Part shown: one piece after another, positions 56,803 to 64,000 of the stretch
How the letters are laid out: each line of letters opens with the position of its first letter
How positions within the stretch are numbered: the stretch's first letter is position 1
Assembly (NCBI GenBank): GCA_012274445.1
Contig: JAAROD010000015.1
Coordinates: forward strand, 3,720,001-3,784,000
From: Sclerotiophoma versabilis
Taxonomy: Eukaryota; Ascomycota; Dothideomycetes; Pleosporales; Didymellaceae
Length of the DNA stretch: 64,000 nucleotides
Direction of reading: 5' to 3'
Notes under the pieces: generated by a model
What the model saw: only the letters and a program-made list of their open reading frames with translations
Database searches by the model: none
What the model was told of the DNA's origin: nothing
Translations under genes and position numbers: made by a program

Positions 56803-59800
56803 GCTTAATTCCTAAGAATTAACTCTGCAGGCTCTAATCTAAATCCTAAAGAATAATCTAGCACTAACTAATAGTAATACTATATATCTAGTTAGGTAGT
56901 AATACTGTACTTACCTTAAAAAAGCCTAATTAGGCTAGATCTTACTAGATAAGTAGTTTAATAAGTAGTAAGTACTCTATAGAAAAGCTTAGGCGTTTAA
57001 GATTACTAAGATTAAAGAATAACTTACTTTTACTAACTTTCTTAACGCAATTACTCCTAGGCTTACTCTAGAATAGTCTTACTTAATAAGGTAGTAAATA
57101 ATTATAGACATAGCTTTTAGTTATTAATTAATAGATATAAATAATCTATCTAAGGTCTTTATATTAATACTCTAAGAATAAGCTATTAGCTTAGCTAGAG
57201 GTAAAGGAAACATAGCTTTTGCAACTCTAGGTAGAAGCTCTAATTAGGATAAAACTAAAGAAAAAACAGGATTAAACTAGAAAAACTGTCTATGCAAACC
57301 TAAAGAACTCTATACTTAGGACTCTATTAATTACTATAGACTTTAAACTATAATTACTAGATCTTCCTCTTCTAGATTACTAAAGATATTCCTATTAAAC
57401 TTTAATAAATCTAAGATTAAGGAGAGACTTAATAACTTAGAATAGAGCAAGCTTAAGGAACAAATTAAAGAAGCTAGATAGAAGACTAGATTGTTAGGGG
57501 ATACGTTATCTTTAGCTAAATATCCTAGCTTAATTTTAGCAGTAGTTATTAATCTATCCTAATTTTAACCTAAATTAGGCAGAGTCTATTCTATAATAGA
57601 TTATAAACATCTCTTATTAATAAGCACTATTCTTAATAGTAGAGCAGTAGTCTACTTAGTAAATAATTAATTACTTCTAATACTAGGGACTTTTAAACAG
57701 TCTAATCTAAGCGAAACTATTAATATAGGTACTTAATTACTACCTGTCTTAGGATTAGGAAATTATATCCTTAAAGAAATCCTAAATAGAAAAAATAGAC
57801 TAAAGACTAAAGATCTTATACTTAAGAATATTAAAGTTATTAAAGGATTCTATATAAATATTATATCTAAAGCTTACCTTAAATAAGTAGGTATATAGTA
57901 TCTTAGATTAGATAACACTCTTAGGCATAGAATAATTAAAGATAATATTATTATAGCTAAGCTATACACTGCTTATAATCTTGCCTTTATTAAATATAAT
58001 AAGATTGCTTTTTACTCTTCTTCTAGTGTGTACGCTATATTAAGATTATCTAAACCTATAGAAAGATTAAATAGTAAGAACCTATAGTATTAATAATTAG
58101 GTTACCTAGAATAGTAAGTACTATAATTATTAGTATAAGCTGCTTAGAACGTTTATATTAATAGAATAAAGAGAATTAAGTACTAAGAGTGTATAACTAC
58201 CTACTCTACCTAAGTTATATTAAGGCAGCCTAGAGAGTAATTACTAAGGCTATTCTATAGAATATTATAGGATCTATTTAATATGCTAACAGGAAGGCTT
58301 AATAAAGAATAGACTATAATTATTAAAGAAGACTACTTAGAAAAGCTCTTTAATTATAACCTGTAGTCTAAGACTTTAGATAAGATTATAAGAGTTATTT
58401 AACTATTTAAGAAATAGGTTAGAAGAAAGTATTAACTAAGTATTATTAAAATCTATTAGAATAATAATATAGCTACTAGACTATAGAGAGGTTAATTACA
58501 CTATAAAGAATAGGTAGATTAGAAGAGGATAAATATACTTACTCCTCCTCCTTATACGCATAAACTAAACAGATTAGCAGAGAGAGTAGAAAAAGAGCTA
58601 ATTACTAAATCTATTAAGATAAGAATAGGCGCTAATCTCCTCTCTTAGCTATAGCCTAAGATTATAGATACTGCTGCATATCTGCACAGGATAAGTCCTA
58701 CAGTAATCTATAGTTTTAGATTGCTTAATAAGGTGCTAGATAACTAGTTTAGACAGTACTTTAGATAGTATAAACCAGCCTAAATTAGGTACTAAACAGC
58801 TAATCTACAACTAGACTAGAGTAGTATATACGCCTATAGCTGCAGAGTATATCCCCTTAAAAGAGATTAAGCAGCAGAGTAAGATAGATATAGATATAAA
58901 GTTAATCTATAGAGATATATTAGATATCTAGTTAGCTATTAGGCCTCTAATATCTATGAAATATAGGTTCTATTAATTAATTAAGTAATAATTACTAGGA
59001 ATGTTAATTTTAACAAATCTCTATTCTATAAAAGGAAGAAGAATAAAGAAATGCCTAAAGATTAAGTAACTAAACTTGCTAATATTCTTTATAACAGAGA
59101 ACTAGCTAATCTAGGCTAGAATATTAATATACCTAACCTTAGAGATTAAACACAATCTAAGATAGATAGATTAGCTACTAAGCAACAGCTTAGAGGTAAC
59201 GTGCCTCTATTAAATAATATAGAGACTAGCCTAGTTCTAGATTATAATATATTAGATATAGATGCTGCGTATAGTGCTTATAAGGCTAGTAATTACCTAG
59301 AAATCTATACAGACTAATCTAAAAATATTAGACTTATAACTCTAGAATAAACACCTAAACTAACTAATCTAGAAATAGGTACACTAGGTAAGGGTAATTA
59401 AAGTTATTATATAGGGATAGATAGTTAAAAGGACGTAAACACACCTATAAGAGCTAGCTTATCTTATCCTAGTAATTAGATAGGATTATATAAGTTAAGG
59501 CAGAAGTGCCTAACTAATTCTAATACTAGCTCTGCTAGCGCTGCTTCTATTACTCTAGATATAGTAAGAGATATACTAATATAAAGGTTAAGTTAAAGAA
59601 TTAAAAGTACAGCACCTAAGATAGATTAACTAATAAATATATATATACTACTTTATAGAAGAAAGGATTATAATAATTAACTAGAGAGTAGTAGCTAAGA
59701 AAGTATTAACATATTAATTATAGATCTATAAGAAAATAATTAGATAGATAACTTTAAATATATATATCTTCTAGAAACTAACTAGTCCTAGGATAAATAA

Positions 59801-62800
59801 TCTAGCTATAAAATACTAAACATAGTAGTTATAGCAGCTACACTAAACAACAAATCTAATTAATTAGATTATACTTTACGCCCTTATTAAGATAATTTCC
59901 TACTACTACTAAACACATAGAAGCAGCTCCTATAACACTCTCTAAAGACTCTGTTTATAGACTCTTTAACTAAAGAAATTAATTAGATAATTAAGAAGGG
60001 TACCTAGTTAGAGATCCTAGTATCTAAAGTAAAGAATTAACTATTACTATTAAAGTAGGTATAGACTTATAAATTTAATTAAAATAGCTACTTTATTAAG
60101 TGCAAGGTTTAGATTGTTATAAGAGGAGATTTACAAGAAACAAATTCTCTTTAATCTACCTATACTGCAACTCTAGCAGCTAAATTATTTAGAGCAGTAA
60201 TGTTAATTACAGCTTAATTTAATCTAGAAGTAAGATAGTATAATATTATTAGAGCATTCTTTAATGCTATAATTATAGTAGACAATCTAGTACTCTATAA
60301 AATACTAGAAGGATTTAAAAAGAGTAGATACTATATTAGGCTTAATTAAGCACTATATAGATTAAGAGAATTACTACTTCTTTAGTATAAGGAGTTCTTA
60401 AGGTTACTTTAATTAATTAGACTATAATTAAGTAAAGAAGAGCTCTGCCTATTCTATAATAAGAGTAAGAAGATTTTTATGCTCTTCTATATAGATAATA
60501 TTCTCTTAATCTATCCTAAGGCCTATAAGACAGATACTAAGCTCTTATAGAATAAGATTATAGAAAAATATAAGATCTAAGACTAGAGACTAGTTAAATA
60601 GTTTCTAGGAATTAGGGTAATCTATAATAGAGAGCTTAGAACTATTACTCTTGTATATAACACGTACATTAATAAGATTACTAAGAAGTTTAGATTAGTA
60701 AATAGTATATTTCTACTAACACTACTCCCCTTAGAAGAACTAATTAAAAATACTAGAAAAGTAACTAAAAAGGAAATTAAAACGTATTAAGAGAAGGTTA
60801 GATCTGTATTATATACAGTAATTATGCTATAACCTAATATTGCGTTTGCAGTATCTAAGCTATTATATTTCCTAACTAATTCTAGTAATAAATATTAAAA
60901 AGCTGTAGATAGAGTAATTGTGTACCTATATAGAATAAGATTAGAAAGAATCTAATATAGTAATTATAACAGAGCTAAGCTAATAATCTGCAGAGATGTA
61001 TTTTTTATAGATAATCTAGAAACTTAATAATTATTCTATAAATACCTAGTTATACTCTTTAGAGGTCTAATCCTATAGAAAGCTACTAGACAAAGTATAG
61101 TAACTACCTCTATAACTAAGGCAGAGCTTCTTACTCTTAAGTATATTACTAAGGAAATAATTACGCTTAGGTAGTTCTTTAATAAGCTTAATCTTAAGAT
61201 AAGTAACTTATAGAATATATAGTATAATAACCTTTAAATAATTAGACTAGTAGTAGAGGCTAATTAATAGATTACTACTTATCTTAGGTATATAGATATA
61301 CAAAACATATAGCTTAGGTAAGAATATACTAAGAGATTAATCTAGATTAGTTATCTAGAAACTAATAATATACTAGCTAATAGATTAACTAAGTTACTTA
61401 CTTATTAATAGTTTAAGAAGTTTAAGTAACTAATTAACCTATATAAGGTTATTAATAAAGATAAAGTAATTAAGAAAGATAGAGTTAATAAAGTAGATTA
61501 ATCTATAAATATAATATTATATACACTAATATACTAAGCAGAATCTATATCTATAAGAGACTAAATAATTAGCATAGATAATTAGTTAAGAAAGGCTAAG
61601 AGGGCAACTAATTAATATATAGTTAATTAATTAAGTAACTCTATAAGAAGAAGATTAATTACTACTATATAAGTAGTAATTAGATTATAGATATTAGTAT
61701 TAAATTAACAACTCTAACTAGGAGCTTAAGCCTAAGTACTAGCTTAATTATAAGCAAACCTATAGTTATAAGCTTAAGTAGCTAGATAATAGAGATAATT
61801 AGTAATCTAAGAATTATTAGGAGAGGCTTAACTATAACTAATCTAAGTAGGACTAGCTTAACTAGAGAACTAACTACTCTAATTATAAGACTAACTAGAA
61901 GACAGAGCTAGTAAAGCCTAATCTATAGTTAATCTAAGACTCTGCTTAGACAGAGTAGGAGCAGGAGATAAAGCAGCCTAATTAATCTAATCTATAGCTA
62001 AACTCTAGAGAGCACTAGTTATATTTTGCTAATTATCCTTACTACTCTTAAAGTTATTAATATTAAGATTAATTATAACCTTATTCTTATTAACTAGATT
62101 AGAATTAGCCTTCTTAGATACCTGCATATATGCCTTAAATAAGGCGTTTATAAGTAGAAAAATAACTTTAACCTAAAATATATTAGAAAGATTAATAGAT
62201 TAAGATAGATTTCTTACTCTATTAGCCTTATTATTAATAGCAGTAATTACAGCCTAAGCTAGAGAATAGAGAGAACTATAGCTAATTAAAAAATTAGTAA
62301 TTAGATAATAGGACTAAGACTAATAATTACTTATAGAGGCCTATAAGTGTAAGTGTTATACTTAATACACTAGCTACTTCTCTTATATAATTAATAGTTA
62401 ATAGAATTATAATAATAACTATTACTAATACTATCTATAAACTGCTTTAAGTAGTAGGTATATAGATAATTATAATAAGAACTAATTTTAATTCTACTTA
62501 TAGGTAAGTAATTAGCAGAGGCAGCAGCAGATTGCTTTATAGGAGTAGCAGTCTAAGACTAGAACTTCTAGAATATTAACTTTAGATTAATCTTATTATT
62601 ATCTTTATCCTTTAATCTAGAAGAAACTATTATTAGATTGTTAGGATTAGTTAAAATCCTACTAGATTAAGTAGATTAGCGTAGATTAGGAGCAGGTAAT
62701 AGAGTAAGCTTAGTCTTAATCTTCTTAGAAGGAGTATAACCTTTAAGTAGGCTTAGATTGCTAATTAGATGCTTAGAGGGAGTTTTTAGGAGCTTAGAAG

Positions 62801-62900
62801 GCATATTAATTAGAATTATACTAAAGGTATAGTAATTAAGAGCCTAATACTAAACGTTAACAGTGTACTAAAAGAAAAGAATTAGATTACTTATATTAAT
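56803..62900 (+). mobile_element. Copia LTR retrotransposon B body, RIP-degraded
   Basis: The plus strand carries degraded Copia pol. Near 60.13-60.5 kb, VIRGDLQETNSL is followed by TYTATLAAKLFRAVM, ALYRLRELLLL and FYIDNILLIYPKA, the last matching the YVDDI box with one Asp changed to Asn. RNase H segments (TTSITKAELLTLKY, NNLQTIRLVVEAN, NILANRLTKLLTY) lie at 61.05-61.45 kb. Gag should start near 56.8 kb. TAG and TAA replace Gln and Trp codons throughout. About 1.4 kb of unrecognised sequence follows RNase H and I find no 3' LTR, so the 3' end is uncertain. Confidence 0.85.
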
Positions 62901-63404
62901 AATAGTAGTGTTAGAGAATTAGCTTATAGATTATAAGTAGAAGGATAAAAATTATAAGAATAAGAATTAGGAAGAATAAAGATTAGATATGTTATTATTT
63001 ATTATTATATATAAGTATTTACCTACTAACTAAATTAGAGAATTTCTTCTAAACTCTAATTACAAAGATATAGTGCATAGGGTAATTAAAAAACCTTTAT
63101 AATAGAATTAACAGAGTGTAATAATAAACCTGCTAATATAGAAATACTAGTTAAAGACTAGAATCTCTAAAAGGTATATTACAGTAAAGGTTAATAATTA
63201 TATAATTATTGATAGTAATATAGGCAGATTAGAGAGATTAGATTAATAGATAAGAATAATTAATTAGCTCTACTCTAATTAAGAACTAGCCTAGAGGTAA
63301 AATATATATATAGTTGTACTCTTTTACTATAGAAATAAAATAAGGAACTTAATTAACTCTTTTACACCTAGATTAATCTTATCTAGTTATCTTAGCTCTA
63401 ACAT

Positions 63405-64000
63405 CTATTACTATATAGTTGCCTAAGAATACTGCTATTTTTTTTATAATATTATTTAGAGATCTTATACTATTCTTAATAGCTTATTATATAGCTAAGT
63501 ATGTCTTATTATCTTCTATAGCTTAGTTCTAGTAATAAGCTATTAAGTTATCTAGAGGTAGTAGCTAAGGTAAGGTGTTTAATAAGATAGTATTCTCTAT
63601 AGTAAGAGTAGGCGTTTATATAGAAGTAGTATAAGTAAGGTTCTATTAATAGAATAGTATAAGTATAATAAACTCTCTACTAGTAAGCTGCTTATTATCT
63701 TCTTCTTAGAGCATGTCTTAGTCTCTTCTTAATAGAGCATCTGCTTATATATTCTCTTTTTCTAGTCTATAGCAGATCTTTATATTACTAAACTAGGATA
63801 TAATTTAAGCCTATTATATATGTTTTTTAGTAAGCTTTTATTTCTTAGTAAAGTACTTAAGGTTCTTATAGTTAGTAATAACTTTAAACTCTTATATACT
63901 TTAGAGTTTAGTATTCTATTTCTATAAGTAGAAGATTACTACTAGAAGTTCCTTATTATAAATAGAGTAGTTTACTTTATAAGAAAGAAACTTTTATAAG
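63405..64000 (-). mobile_element. Gypsy retrotransposon fragment, copy 2, cut by window end
   Basis: It is a direct repeat of 53345-53940 covering the RNase H-side part of Gypsy pol on the minus strand. It continues beyond the window. Confidence 0.8.

Overview
The window looks like nuclear DNA of a filamentous ascomycete (Pezizomycotina, probably Dothideomycetes; the class is an inference). The evidence is short GT-AG introns of 47-94 bp with CTAAC-like branch sites, fungus-specific families (HET/NACHT/WD40, GH18 chitinase, DUF3435 recombinase, fungal bZIP), and a 'two-speed' layout. Gene-bearing blocks of ordinary base composition alternate with long AT-rich blocks in which CpA and TpG are almost absent. 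That is the mark of heavy repeat-induced point mutation (RIP).

Region 1 (1-22.5 kb) carries genes and decayed genes. From the left these are a Cys/His-rich acidic protein, a small secreted or GPI-like protein, two short orphan ORFs, and a nonsense-riddled HET-NACHT-WD40 (NLR-type) pseudogene at 4.55-7.65 kb. Next come a two-exon orphan gene at 9.6-10.7 kb, a hAT transposase relic running into a 17-bp minisatellite, an intact four-exon GH18 chitinase, and a three-exon coiled-coil protein convergent with a three-exon bZIP factor. The block ends with a two-finger C2H2 protein, a second HET pseudogene, and an apparently intact five-exon, 727-codon DUF3435 tyrosine recombinase (the family of Starship 'captains') at 19.6-22.0 kb. 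Several of these models depend on introns that I placed by eye from splice sites and frame.

Region 2 (22.5-35.9 kb) is a RIP-degraded repeat block. It holds pogo-like ends, a tRNA-like relic, and a Copia element on the minus strand with matching 287-bp LTRs (27.8-35.3 kb). Inside its left edge sits a three-exon gene for a 68-residue secreted protein with six cysteines, a candidate effector.

Region 3 (35.9-39.6 kb) is of ordinary composition without a gene I can support; it has a run of 20 G. Region 4 (39.6-56.3 kb) is again RIP-degraded. It has two Fot1/pogo-like elements in opposite orientation, outside a 1.14-kb inverted repeat, bracketing an island (43.1-48.5 kb). The island carries a possible LINE tail and a gene for a secreted 576-residue Gly-rich protein with 22 exact hexapeptide repeats. 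A minus-strand Gypsy fragment follows.

Region 5 (56.3-64 kb) starts with a 499-bp LTR-like segment of normal composition with four identical hairpin motifs. It continues as a RIP-degraded Copia body on the plus strand and ends in a second Gypsy copy cut by the window edge.

The most interesting items are the intact recombinase at the border of the repeat block with NLR/HET relics on its downstream side (a possible Starship), the small cysteine-rich secreted gene in AT-rich DNA, the hexapeptide-repeat secreted protein between inverted transposons, and the hairpin cluster in the LTR-like segment.
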